Below are positions 8,314 through 19,850 of a DNA stretch of 64,000 nt, piece after piece. A program made the translations under genes and the position numbers. The DNA is from Coix lacryma-jobi var. lacryma-jobi (lineage: Eukaryota > Streptophyta > Magnoliopsida > Poales > Poaceae). Numbering within the stretch: position 1 is the first letter of the stretch; every line of letters starts with the position of its first letter. The notes under the pieces were generated by a model. It saw nothing but the letters and a program-made list of their open reading frames with translations, ran no database searches and was not told the DNA's origin. The DNA lies in assembly GCA_009763385.1 (NCBI GenBank), contig CM019823.1, forward strand, positions 95,925,104-95,989,103, read 5' to 3'.

Positions 8314-11300
8314 TGTAACACCCTAGGTGTTAAGCAACTCTAAATGCATAATTTGACTTAGCATGAGCATGGCATCATATCATTTCGTGTGCATTTTGTG
8401 TGGTATGTTGTTTAAGTCCTTGCCTAGTCTCTAGTGTAGATGATTGATGCTTTATTTTTTTGATCAAGTGCTTTAAACCAAAGTTGTAGATCTTGGCAAA
8501 AGGAACAACTTTGCTTTAAAGTACTTTTTCAGAAAAGGTCATTTGGTATTTATTTCTTGCATTAGAAAAATAGGCTAGGAGTGAAATTCTTTTTTCAGGC
8601 AGAATTTGGACTTGAGGCTTAAAGATAAAATGTTCCTTGTGAAGTTCTAAGCAACTTTGCTTTTAGGACTTTTTCCTAATTCGGCTTAGTTTGAGAGATA
8701 AAGCCAGAGAAGAAAATGAACAAAACTTCTTTTGTTTAAACCCTAGTGGGACCCACCTATCAGCCTCTTTCTCCCTCCTCCAGCGCGCGCAGCGCCGCTT
8801 GCCTGCGTTGCCCATACGTCGGCGTCCGCCGCTGCTGCTTGTTGTTCGGCCACCTGAACAGCAAACACTGCGTCCGACGCTCATCGCGCGTCGCTCCCAC
8901 TCCCCCGACCAAACCCTCTGTCCCCTCTCTGCTCATTCGCCGCGTGGCCGCCGCTCACCGGCCGCCGTCACGCCAGTCGGAACGGCAAGACGGGAAGTGG
9001 CCAGGTTCGATGAACCCGCAGGCGTGCAACGCCTCTTCCCTTCTCCCGCAAGCGCTCGGCCGAGCCCCCGTGCATTCGCACGCTCACGCTCTTCCTCCTA
9101 TCTTCTTTGCTCCCGCCGCTCCGCCATTGTCGCCGAGCTTCGCCGAGCAAATACTCGCTAACCACCGCGCCATCATCCGATTCCTTCCGCCAACCTTCCC
9201 GCCTTGACCTCCTCTCCCGTTTGCACCGGTTGGTTTCCCCTCTTCTTCGCTCTAGCCGGCGGAACGCCGAGTGCCATCCTCGGGCACCCGCCATGGCCGC
9301 CGCCATGACCATTGCGTGGTCCGGCCATCTCCGGTCAAACCACCCCCAAACCAAGCTTTGTTCTAGCCTTCTCTACCTCCGTTGTTGCCTAAGGTGATAT
9401 GGAGACATCCCTAGTGTCGTGCTTCGGACGGAACTAGACCTCACCACGGCCATGTCCGTCGCGGACCGCCGCCGTGCATGGCACCGACTCATGCCGGGGT
9501 CGTCATGGCTCGTGCGCCTCGCCATTAGGTCGCTTAGGGCTCACTGCAGCTAGTGCTTGCCACGCCGAGCCTCGGAATAGCCGAGGAGGGCCGCGCTGTG
9601 TGTCGTCGTGCCACCGCTCCGCCTTGGCTGCCGTCGAGCTTGCTCCGGTGTCCCTCTAGCTCAGCAAGTAGGTCGACTATGTCCGCCTCGCGAAGACGAG
9701 TCTAGATGCAGGGTTGGTGTCGCCGGAAACCTCGCCGCCGGTGAGCTATCGTCGGTCAACGCCGGCGAGTGTGGAGCACGCTGACGCGTGGGCCCGGTTG
9801 ACCTCGTGACGTGGTCGTCCGACCAGCGGGCCCCGCTGGTAGAGAGAGTGAGAGAGAAAGGAAAAAGTCTGGGTGCAATAGTGTTCAGGAAGTCTGGGTG
9901 CGCGTAGCAGTTTCGGTTGTCTCCGGGTGTGTTAACTCGGGTGTCCGTAGCAGTTTAGGATGTGTTTTCTTTTATCAGGTTTTTGCAGAATAGGTTAAAT
10001 GCTTATAAAATTCATGCAAGGCTCATTTTATGTTCAAATGATGTGAAACAAATTTTGTTGTGCTGGAAATGAATGGATCTACCTGCTAAAAATGTTAGAT
10101 GCATATTTTGTGATACTTTTTATATGCAGTTTTATTTAATCAAGTAAATGGCTATTAATTTGGAAAATGCATAACTAATTCTGTATAGCTCAGAAAAACG
10201 TGATTCTAATTTGTTAGGTTTTGTGTTGATGAGTAGTATATGGGAAAAATATAATATGTATAGGTTCTGTGGAAAATGTTGGTTGTAGGATTTAAAGTGA
10301 TTAAATGTTGTTTCCTTCATGTAATTTTAATAAATAGAAATACTTAGATTCGGAGGTTGGTATTTTTTTACAGTTATGTTAGAGCATAAACATGCCATGG
10401 AAAATGATAGATTGGACTGATTTGACAGTTGGTGGTACAAAATATAAAAAGTGCCTAATTTGTGAATTAGTAGGGTTAATTTTTATTGCATGCTAGAGTT
10501 ACTGTTTTGGGCTGAAATTTTTATGGTAGTTTAGTTTGGGTCTATAGTGACCTGTGAAAAAGTTAGGGAATTTTCTGAAGTCATTTCAATATGGTGCTAG
10601 TTATGCCCTGATTAAATAAATCCCTTAAAAAGGAATTAAGTGGATAGTTAAGTAAGGTCGAATAAGTTGAGTAATGCTGTTATGATTAGGCATATTAAGT
10701 GGCTGTTTAGGAAGGTTAAGTGAATCACTAGGTTGTAGGGTAGTAGCAAGGTAGTTAGGGGTCAACAGTTTGATGTTGACTACCTTGTTGAAGCGAATGA
10801 AGTAGATGACATGTGCTTATCTCCTGAGTTGTCCTTGTCCTATGTTGCATCACATAAGTATCCTATGTGCATTCATCATATTTATACCTGTAATGCACCG
10901 TACAGGATCGCTAGAGGAGAACCTGAATCCGTCGCAGTAGGAAGAGCAGACGCAGGAGGAGACACCGTACGAGAGGACCGAAGAGGCCACCGTCGAGGAC
11001 TTGCCCGAGTGTCAGGACCATCGGCCGTCTGACTTCGAGAAAGGCAAGCCCCAGAGCATCTAACTCCCTATGGTTTGCAAATTACTTATAAATTAACCTG
11101 CTATGTTTGTTGCATTAGGTTGTAGGAATTGATTGCTACCGTTGTTGCATTATTACTTATCCTTGTCCACCAACAATTATTATCTTGATATCCTTGCTAG
11201 GTCTAGGCTCGATTATATGCTTAGCCCTGCTTAGATCGGTAAAAGTCGGGTGATTTCCTGTCTCCCGCACATAGGTGGATACTGATCATGACTAGCCTGG

Positions 11301-12590
11301 TGCTATCATGGAGATAACCATGTGATAATTAATTTGAGACCGGGCGGGATGTAGGAGCAGCAGGACATGGGTTCTGTGTGCTAGTAATCTCCCGTCTGTG
11401 TCGCATAGGACCCGTTTGGGAAGCGCACCTCAGTCAAATTGAACGCGTCAATCACTTAACGGAGTAGGTCGGCGTACCTCCCGTGAAGCCGAGTAAGGTT
11501 ATTCGAGCCGGTGATGGAGATGTTGACGCCTAACACCCAGGGCCTCAGATGTACTGTGGGAAACTATTTTGAGCAACCTGGCATGGTCCATGGACAGGCG
11601 GGGCCTGACTGACCTGGCATGACCGTGGACAGTTATAGCTTGAGCGACCTGACATTGAGATAACCCCCGGTGTAGAAGGACCCATGGCCGTCCCGCGAAT
11701 CGTGTTCTCGAATCTCCTGAGTGGCAGCCAACGGCTACCGAGCGCAGGTGTGATCGGGCGAGTGTGCGACATTTTATCCCCAGCTAGGTAGGAATCGATT
11801 ATAATCGTCATCGCTCCTGTACAGTGAGTAATTGACTGGCATCTGTTACCGTAGAACTTATGGAACTAAAGATGGTTATGAATTGAATCTGAAAGGCTAT
11901 TGATGAAATAGTCACTCTTGCTTGATTAAGTAGTCAAGTGCTTATTATAGATCAGGTGCAAATTTAGTAATTCAGGATTAATTATAAAAGTGACTACCAA
12001 TATGCCAAAACTATGTTTTACTCACAAAAGAGCTTTCATGCAAATGGTTGTTTAGCCAACCCCAGATATAGCCTTCGTAATCCTTGGAGTCTCATTATTT
12101 CTGGTTTATGATGGGTAAGTCTAGCTGAGTACCTTCTTGTACTCAGGGTTTATTCCCTTGTTGTTGCAGATGGACAGTGCTTCTATGGCTACTGTGAGAA
12201 CTGCCTGTACCCTGTTATAGGTGATGACTAGACCATGGGCATGGTCGTTCCCTACCCTTTCCTGATGCTTTTGTGGACTTGATCAGGCTGGTGGCACCGT
12301 ATTATGAACAAACTAAACTTGTGTTTCAAAACTATGTTGCTTCCGCTACTGTTTCAAACTATGGTTTATAATATTATTTCGTACTCCGATGGATTTTACT
12401 ATGTGTGAACTGTGATGTAACTTGTGAACATGTATGCTGAACTATTACAATCTTGGCTGAAGTTGAAATAATTTGAAATCCTTCGAGATTTCTGGACTAC
12501 CAGGTTTGTACGAGCTTAAGTACTTGATAATCTTTGCAAAAGCAAAGGTTTATGTGCTTAATCTAGTATAAATTGGTTGGTTCTGTCACA
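8314..12590 (+). repeat. 5' LTR of element C (4,277 bp)
   Basis: TGTAACACCCTAGG at 8314 to TTCTGTCACA at 12590, followed after GC by the primer-binding site. Positions 8314-10970 align with 56997-59660, the 3' LTR, with frequent substitutions. The 5' half has a GC-rich block (8750-9850) with open frames on both strands that are not conserved between the two LTRs, so I do not call genes. A GAGTAC hairpin lies at 12127. Confidence 0.85.
12127..12169 (+). promoter_or_regulatory. Conserved LTR hairpin plus pyrimidine tract and CAG
   Basis: GAGTAC (12127-12132) pairs with GTACTC (12139-12144), then a T/C-rich run ends TTGTTGCAG at 12169. The same arrangement occurs in G (38949-38988 and 48721-48760), and the hairpin occurs in E on the minus strand (18123-18104, 26606-26587). 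It may be an RNA element near R/U5 with a 3' splice site; the function is inferred. Confidence 0.5.
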
Positions 12591-12592
12591 GC

Positions 12593-12604
12593 TGGCATCA
12601 GAGC
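12593..12604 (+). other. Primer-binding site of element C
   Basis: TGGCATCAGAGC, one base from the initiator-Met tRNA complement TGGTATCAGAGC, two bases after the LTR end. It primes minus-strand DNA synthesis. Confidence 0.8.
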
Positions 12605-13384
12605 ATAGTTTAGCGTTACTGTTCATAAGTGTATTTGAAAACCAATATTTTTCCAAATAAGATTTGTATTTGTCAACTAATAGTTATATCGGGATTTGAA
12701 AATCTTAAAGATGAAAACTAAGGTGTGCTAGTGATCATGTCCTTATGCCCAATAGGATCTTAGGTGGCTTATTTAAGTACTAACTTGGGGGTATTGCATC
12801 ATGTTTTGATTTTTGTTTATTACTGTCGTGCATACGGTAAGGGGAAATTGTATGGATGCTATTCTTTGAAATAGTAATGTATGGATCAATTTGCCTCTAC
12901 GCCAAGGTAAGGGTGAGTTGTGAGAGCATGATTGGACAACCGTCGATCTAGGGGTGTGCTAGATTGGTACTAGAATATATACGTGTTATACACAGGTATA
13001 TATGAAGTTATTTAATTGTGGGAGTAATATTGTTTTGATGGGTGCATATACTACTTACGTGTATACGGGGTGTACGCCTAAGTTAGTATCTAGATTTAAA
13101 TTTTAGCAATGCACGACATTCATACTGTGGGCAGGGCTGAAATGATTTTCTGCAGGTACACTAACTTGCGAACGTGTAGACCGACTAGTTAACGCTATGA
13201 GTGAACGTTGTATGCCACCGTCTAGTCGTTAGATTGTTAGACAGTAAGGACGTATGTTCCATGCATGCATCATTATCAAACACTTTGCATTAATTTTACT
13301 TCCTTCCTTATGATTATCCATTCTGTTTTCTTAATAAAAGTTGTTCTCAACTAATTAAAACCTGTGTGGATAAACTTCTTTCAG

Positions 13385-14397
13385 ATGGCCCGTACCAAGC
13401 GTACCGCTCGTAAGTCAGCTGGAGGCAAGAGGCCTAACTACCTGTTGGGGCCATGGACTGCTGAGGGGTCGGAGGATTTCCTGGACGAGTTTAGCATGTC
13501 TACCATCCTTTGGAGGGTGCTGCACTTGGTTACCAGGAGGGCCAGGAGCCGCAGTACGATTGGCACCGCGTGCAGTTCTCGGAGGACCGCTACATGTACA
13601 CAGTAGAGGTGGACGTGCCCAGTCGCGACGAGCAGGATCACGTGTGGTGTCGCCGGGTGTTCGCAGTGCAGGGTAGGACCCCGTGGGATGGAGCTAACAG
13701 GGTTGCCTATACTGTTCTTTGGGACATTATGGAGGATCACCCGGAGGTGGTTGCGCAGGCCACTGCTACCATCTTCCCGACAGCGGATCCTTACCGGTCA
13801 CTGTGGCGTCAGCTAGGAGCCACTGTGCTTGAGACCAGTTCGCTTGAGAGGGAGCACTGTGCCGGACCAGCCGGAAGTGCTATGGCTGCACTCATGGCTA
13901 CCTATGGGTGTTTGTCGCACATCTACGACCATTTGGACCATATTCTCAGTGAGGAGATGGCTGCACAGCATCGGAGGCAGGAGGAGCACACTGCAGAGAT
14001 AGACCGTCTCACTGCGGAGTTAGCTCGTATGACCGTGGAGCGGGATCAGGCATTTCAGAGGGAGCAGGACACCGCACAACAGCTCAGTGACCAGCAGGGG
14101 ATGACGACCTTCTTGTCCACGATCATGGCTGAGACCGAGGAGTTTCTTCGAGGTGTGTGCGTTGAGGGCATGCGTGCTACTGAGCAGAACAGACTTCTGA
14201 GGCTTCGAGTGGGACACCTGAAGTTGCAGCTTCACCATCTCTAGGACTATAATGACCGCCTGCATGAGGAGATCCATCACCGGGAGAACGAGAGGAACCC
14301 CATCTTTCCTCAGGAGGACCCAAATCCTCGTGACTCTTCTAGTGGTTCTTCGGACGTGTCTAGCGACGATGGTGATGATGATGCCGCTAGAGAGTAG
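13385..14397 (+). pseudogene. ORF1 of element C: histone-H3-tail-like protein with coiled coil and acidic tail
   Basis: The ATG at 13385 opens MARTKRTARKSAGGKRP. Against the H3 tail (ARTKQTARKSTGGKAPR) it keeps A1, R2, T3, K4, T6, A7, R8, K9, S10, G12, G13, K14 and P16. Ala after Met suits Met removal, which would expose an H3-like N-terminus. The frame then shifts by one between 13495 and 13509. The next frame holds an unknown globular region (WHRVQFSEDRYMYTVEVDVP, VLWDIMEDHPEVV), a predicted coiled coil (about 13970-14100, EIDRLTAELARMTVERDQAF) and, past a TAG at 14242-14244, the acidic tail SSDVSSDDGDDDAARE ending at 14397. It lies between the 5' LTR and gag. The ATG follows TTCTTTCAG, a good 3' splice site. 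The role is unknown; no histone fold is present. Confidence 0.75.
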
Positions 14398-14737
14398 GTT
14401 AGATAGCATGTTTAGTGCTGGTGATCTTTTGTCGTATGTCGTTCGCGCTTGATCTTTTGCTGTTGTCGCAAGTGGATGTAATGTTGTGATGTGAACCTAT
14501 GTGCACGTGGTGCAAGACCTTGGAGGTCCCATATGTATGGGCATTTATGGATGTTCTTGCATGTTTATGCTAATGAGCGATCTTATTATGTGAAATTGCA
14601 ATGTGGATTGAAATTTATTATGCCTCTGTAATTGTTTGGTGAACTTGTTTTCCGAATAAATTCAGTATGGCATGGTTTATTGTTCTCTACAATTATTGCA
14701 ACGTCACCTAATGATCACTTACTATCGGCATATGCAG

Positions 14738-14972
14738 ATGACGACGACTCGCAGTGGAGTTGGCGGTAGTGGTGGCAATAATGACAACAGAGACAACCGC
14801 AATCCACCACCGCCTCCACCAGCCACTCCCGAGCAACTCTTCACTCAATTCTTGGGGAGTCAACGCAATATTGAGGTGTTGCTACGTGAGAACCTGGCAC
14901 ATGGCAACCACCGCCCTGAACCGAAACAGTAAAGCTCATTAAAGGACTTTCTGGATACCAAGCCGCCCAAGG
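14738..14972 (+). pseudogene. gag N-terminal part of element C
   Basis: From ATG 14738 (MTTTRSGVGGSGGNNDNRD, then a proline run and TPEQLFTQFLGSQRNIEVLL) to an in-frame TAA at 14930-14932, then SSLKDFLDTKPP in the same frame. The gag domain resumes at about 52827 (KEAAEPLEAEEWLHTIEQNF) after the nested block. The ATG directly follows ATATGCAG, again 3'-splice-site-like. Confidence 0.7.
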
Positions 14973-17722
14973 GAGTTATAAACGATATCTTTGATTGGTC
15001 TTCTTCTTTGAGAGCAATCTGATGGTACCCTGAGTAACAATCCAGAAAGGATAATAGAGCAGAACCTGCGGTGGCATCAACTATTTGATCTATCCTTGGT
15101 AATCCGAAGGGATCCTTTGGACAATGCTTATTGAGGTCCGTGTAGTCGACACACATGCGCCACTCTGCGGAGTTCTTCTTCTTTACTAGTACTGGGTTAG
15201 CTAACCACTCAGGGTGGAGAATCTCTTTGATGAACCCGGCTGCTAGTAGCTTAGCTATTTCCTTCTTGATTGCCTCTTTCTTCTCTGGTGAGAATCAATG
15301 CAGTCTTTGTTTGATGGGTCTAGAGCCCTCTTTTAATTCCAACTTGTGCTCAACCAAGTTCTTTGGAACGCCTGGCATGTCAGCCGTCTTCCAAGCAAAT
15401 ATATCTTTGTTTGCTCTGAGGAACTTGGTGAGCGCGAGTTCCTATTCCTCAGATAGGTGAGCGCTGATAACCGACGTCTTTGAAGGATCACTGGTTTCTA
15501 GATCAATAGATTTTGTAGAGACTTCCCCTGGTGGTTGGATAGTACCCACCTTCTTGGTTGGGATTTCTGAATTGGCGTTATGTACCATCTGCGCGAGTTC
15601 CTGTACTTCCAGGGCGAGTTGAGCTTTTTCCGCGATTTGGACAGCTTCTGTGTCGCATTCGAAGTATCGCTTCAAGTCGCCCTTGAAAGTTAGAATACCT
15701 TTAGGACCCGACATCTTCAGCAGAAGGTATGGATAGTGTGGCACTGCCATAAATTTGGCGATAGCTGGCCGTCCAAATATGGCGTGATATGATGATTCGA
15801 AGTCGGCTACCTCGAAATTGATGTACTCGGTGCGATAATTGACCTGAGTTCCAAAAGTGATGGGTAGTATTATTCTTCCGAGTGGTATGGCTGCCTTTTC
15901 AGGTACTATGCTGTAAAAGGGAGTGCTTGATGGTGTGAGCTGAGTTGCTAGGTCCAAGTTCATCTTGCATAGGGTACTTGCGAAGATGACATTGAGTCCC
16001 GCTCCTCCATCAATGAGTACTCTTCCCAATTTGAACCCGGCGACCGTAGGATCCAAGACTAGCGGGTAGTGCCCTACGTTGGAGACGCTGGTCCATTGGT
16101 CTGCTCGAGAGAAATTGATCGGATGCTTAGACCAATCAAGGTATCTGGGAGTCGCTGGTTCAGTAGACATAATCTCCCGTAAAGAATGCTTCTGGAGACG
16201 CTTGTTGTCGCTGGTGGTTACTCCCCCGAATATAACATTGATGGTGCCTTTGGGTTTTTGAAAACCGCGGGCGTCTTGCTGAGGGTCTTGGGCTGCTTTC
16301 TTCCCTTTGTCTTTTCTGTTTTTGTTGAAGTCAGAATTCAATTCTCGCTCTTTAAGTTGTTGACAATGCCTAGCCTGGTGTCCTCCTCTTGGATGGAAAG
16401 GACATGGGCCGTCTAGGAGGTCAACAAAGCTTGAAGGTTTGTTCCCTTTCTTCTGAGGTTCCATGGCTGCAACGGTGTTGTCCCTGGTTCTTTTGCGGGT
16501 GTTTTGCTGAGCATTCTGGATTCCTCTCTAGTTATTTCCCCGATCACCCTGCGTGTTCCGCTCGGGGAAGCGCTCCTGTGTGCGTTCTTCTGTTGCCATC
16601 ATGGAGTTTACGGCCCGATGGAACTCGTCAGCGGTGGTCGGGTCATGCTTGATGAAATCCTTGTAATTGTACCTTTCGCAAATTCAATTGCCAAAAAGAT
16701 CGATTACTTCTCTATCTGTTATGTCTGAGACTGTGGAGCGGATCTCGGAGAAATGTCTGTAGTACTCTCACATGGTCTCATTTTTCTACTGCTTGCAGGT
16801 TCTAAGTTTAGTCCGAGGGTCAGATCTCTCAGGGACACCTACAAAGTTCTCTATGAAAATGCGGTGAAGTTGTTCCCAGGAGTCAATGGACCCAGGCTTA
16901 AGTCTGTCGAACCAGGCAAGAGGCATTGTCTCCGGAGAAATAATGCTTTGACATCATTGCTTCCTCCAGCTAACTTGACTGCTTGAGCATACAGCCTGAG
17001 CCACCATTTAGGTTCTGTTTTCCCGTCGTACTTTGAGTAGTTCCCGAGTTTGAACTTTCATGGGAACGGGACTGCTCGGAGCCTCTAGGAAAAGCAGGGG
17101 AAGCGATCGACTACGTCGGATGCTAAGATGTCGACTCCTCGATATGATGATTCAGCTCCTCCTTCAGCTTGGTCAGGGACTCGGTTGCCCAGACGACTCC
17201 TGGCCGGGACTCGGCCGAGTCATTCATGAATAGGTCGCCTCTGGCTTGGATGCGATGAGTCCTGATCATCAGCTAAGGACTTAAGGTTTCTACCTTTGAG
17301 TTGTAGCATGGTAGTCTGAAGCATGATCATTCGTCGCTCTTCATTAGGGGTGAGATTTTCTTTGGCTCCCATCTCCGTGGCTAGAGCCATGATGTTTTGG
17401 TAGAGTGTCTGATATACCTTGTGACCAGCGACCCTCATGAATTCAGGTTCGAGGTTGCGTGAACAGTCAGCTCGTCGTCGATTGTGGTCATTCTGGGACT
17501 GGATCTCCTGATCACGCAGATTATGAGCTTGACGTTCAGCTTCCTCTTCCAGACGTCTTCGACTATTATAGTCTTCAAGTCAGACGTGGTAGCGCTCCAT
17601 GGCCTCCTTACGATGAGTTGCTCGCCTTCTACGGGCATATTTTGCCAAATTTCTCCTTAGTCTCTCCGCTTTTAAGGTCTCGATTTCACCGGGTCCTTCT
17701 GGATCGTCATCAGATATCATAC
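14973..17722 (-). pseudogene. gag-protease-RT fragment of element D
   Basis: Reading right to left: gag tail (SDDDPEGPGEIETLKAERL; KVYQTLYQNIMALATEMGA), a degenerate zinc-finger region CPFHPRGGHQARHCQQL (about 16400), an aspartic protease with LIDGGAGLNVIFASTL (about 16000) and AIFGRPAIAKFMAVPHY (about 15760), then RT with WRMCVDYTDLNKHCPKDPF (about 15160) and LDCYSGYHQIAL (about 15030). The 16464-14973 part is one frame with stops near 15442 and 15296. DGGA in place of DTGA/DSGA at the protease site is usual for Tat-like elements. RT is cut before its catalytic YxDD motif. Confidence 0.75.
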
Positions 17723-18276
17723 TGTGACACCCCAATTTTAAGAACAAAATTGGAGCACAATATATGTATGCCAGGATCAATTTTCATACATATATCCACA
17801 TCATAGTAAATATCAAAACAATGCTTTTATTAATATATCGAATATTATTACATAAATGACCCTCGGTCTGAAAGAAAAAGTACAGACTCTCTTGACATCT
17901 AACTCTAATGAAGACTCTGAAGCAGTCGCGGAAGTCTGGACTCCATCTCCACAGGAGGTCGACCGGGGTAGCGCCATCCTAGTACAGGTCGTCAGGGTCG
18001 AAGTCACCGTCCTCTGGATACTCCGGCTCCTCGTGAACGTAGCCACCAGCGTCTCCGTAATCGCCAGCGTCTGGGTGGGGTAGCAGGGGGACAAAGAGGA
18101 GGGTGAGTACATCCAAATGTACTCCGCAAGTGTAGAAAATATATGCTTATGAGGCTAATAACAAAGGTAGGCTGACTTGTTTGACTCAAGCGCCTAAAGC
18201 GACACACCCTATTAATCCTATTAATCCTATGCACCTATTTACTAGGTTATAGACAGACTCTGTAGAAAGTAACAAC

Positions 18277-18392
18277 ACTCGGAGTCGCACCGAGTAACCA
18301 ACACTTGGAGTCACACAAAGCACCGCACTTGGAGTCGCACCAAGTACCCACACCTGAAGTCCATCAGGCAACCGCACCTGAAGTCCATCAGA
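18277..18392 (-). repeat. Array of five tandem mini-hairpins in E LTR
   Basis: The units are ACTCGG-AGTCGCA-CCGAGT, CTTGG-AGTCACA-(degenerate arm), ACTTGG-AGTCGCA-CCAAGT, CCTGA-AGTCCA-TCAGG and CCTGA-AGTCCA-TCAG. The loop core AGTC is constant while both arms change together. The other LTR has the same array at 26760-26877, where the second unit pairs fully (CTTGG/CCAAG). Confidence 0.7.
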
Positions 18393-19703
18393 TGACCCGA
18401 AACAGTAACCAGTAACCAACTAATCTCAAAGAAGTCCAAGCCGCTCGTGACCGTGAGCACGGCTGATATATCAGTTTTACACTCTGCAGAGGTTGCACAT
18501 CGTTACCCATGAGTCGTGCAGATCCCGTCACGCTAAACACTGCCGAGGTGTATAGCAGGTTGCACTGCAAGGCCTTTACAAAGTCCCCTCCAAGCCCGTT
18601 CTACACGTCCCTGAGGTTTTCTCACCGCTAACAGTGGATATATACACCCACTGCAGAAGCCCCTCTTGTGCCACAAATCCGACCCCCGTGTAGACCCTCA
18701 ACTTAGAGGTAACCAATTAATTAGCCAGGTCCAGCCCATCCAGATCTCATGGTTGCGCTGTTAAGCCGGGTTACAGGCTTCGAGAACCGGGTCCTAAGGA
18801 TCCAGGCAGGATATGTCTAGCACGAACCCCGAACCAAAACCAAAAGCAGCTGCCGAGTCCCACGGCACAAAACCACCAATACGGTTCCATCCTGCCGGAT
18901 TTACCTAAACCATGTGTCTACAAAAGTTACCATGCCCACATCGTTTCATAGTTCATTAATCAGGATTAATTATATTTGACCATCATCCCATCCCAACATG
19001 ACTGCAAGGCTAAGCATGACTTCTACCCGAACAACCCAAAACAGGCGACAAGGATAATAGATAGATCAAAATCTAGTAAACCATAACATGGGATTCAAGT
19101 TAATGACAAGCATGCATCTACAAGATCTAACTACTCTAGTACCAAAAGTATAATAAAGTAGGTGCAAGATGTTCAAGGACACTTGCCTTCGGGCTGGGTC
19201 GAATCTGCAGGGTCACAAGGATGGTCTGGAGCGTCCTCGTACTCCGCACTCTCTGGCCCAATCAACATACATGGCACATACAAAGCAAAATAAATAACAG
19301 TACAACAAACAGTATCAAAACAGTAAACCAACAGTTCTACTGCGTAGAGAACGAAATTATGAATCTAACGCAAGTTGAATGGGTCGAATCGGAGTTAAAA
19401 TGAGCAAGTTATGAGCTTTTGAAGTTGGATGGCAAAACTGTAAATAGATCAAAGTCATTTTCGGTTTTAGAAATAAAAGAAACCAGGTTTTAAATGGCAT
19501 CAGGACCGGGCGTCATTTTGATGGAAACGGAAGGGCTAGAACGCGAGTTTAATCAGACTCAGTGAATAGGAAGGATGGACTGCGGGTTTATTTGGCCTAT
19601 CTGGAGGGGCTCAAGTGCAAAAGTCGCGAGGCTGGTCGGCTGGCACGTGCGGGGTGTCTGCGTGGCGCCACGAGTCGAGGCTAGCGGGCTCTTCTCCGTC
19701 TCG

Positions 19704-19850
19704 CCCGAGGCTAGCGCTGGGTTAGCCTCGGCCTTCCTCCTTCCGACTCGCCCGAGGCTAGCGCTGGGTTAGCCTCGGCCTTCCTCCTTTCGACTCGCCC
19801 GAGGCTAGCGCTGGTTAGCCTCGGCCTTCCTCTTTCCGACTCGCCCGAGG
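19704..19850 (-). repeat. 47-bp tandem hairpin repeat in E LTR
   Basis: CCCGAGGCTAGCGCTGG begins units at 19704, 19751, 19798 and 19844. Each unit contains CGAGGCTA ... TAGCCTCG, an 8-bp inverted repeat. The right LTR has corresponding starts at 28178, 28207, 28253, 28300 and 28347, one more (partly rearranged) unit. Confidence 0.75.

Noticed and set aside
8691..9354. Open frames in the GC-rich half of the C LTR, repeated near 57443-58354
   Set aside because: Present because both LTRs share the DNA; frames are interrupted differently in the two copies, so no coding conservation.
13385..13441. H3-like start as a fragment of a real histone H3 gene
   Set aside because: Only the tail matches. 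No histone-fold sequence follows, the ORF lies in the fixed ORF1 position of an LTR element, and a second element has a diverged version at the same place.
14860..14972. Extension of D's RT frame (GLVSRKSFNEL...)
   Set aside because: This part is the antisense of C's gag (SSLKDFLDTKPP); the RT similarity ends at FITP.
15155..16728. Plus-strand open frames within D
   Set aside because: Antisense shadows of D's gag-protease, which has clear motifs on the minus strand.
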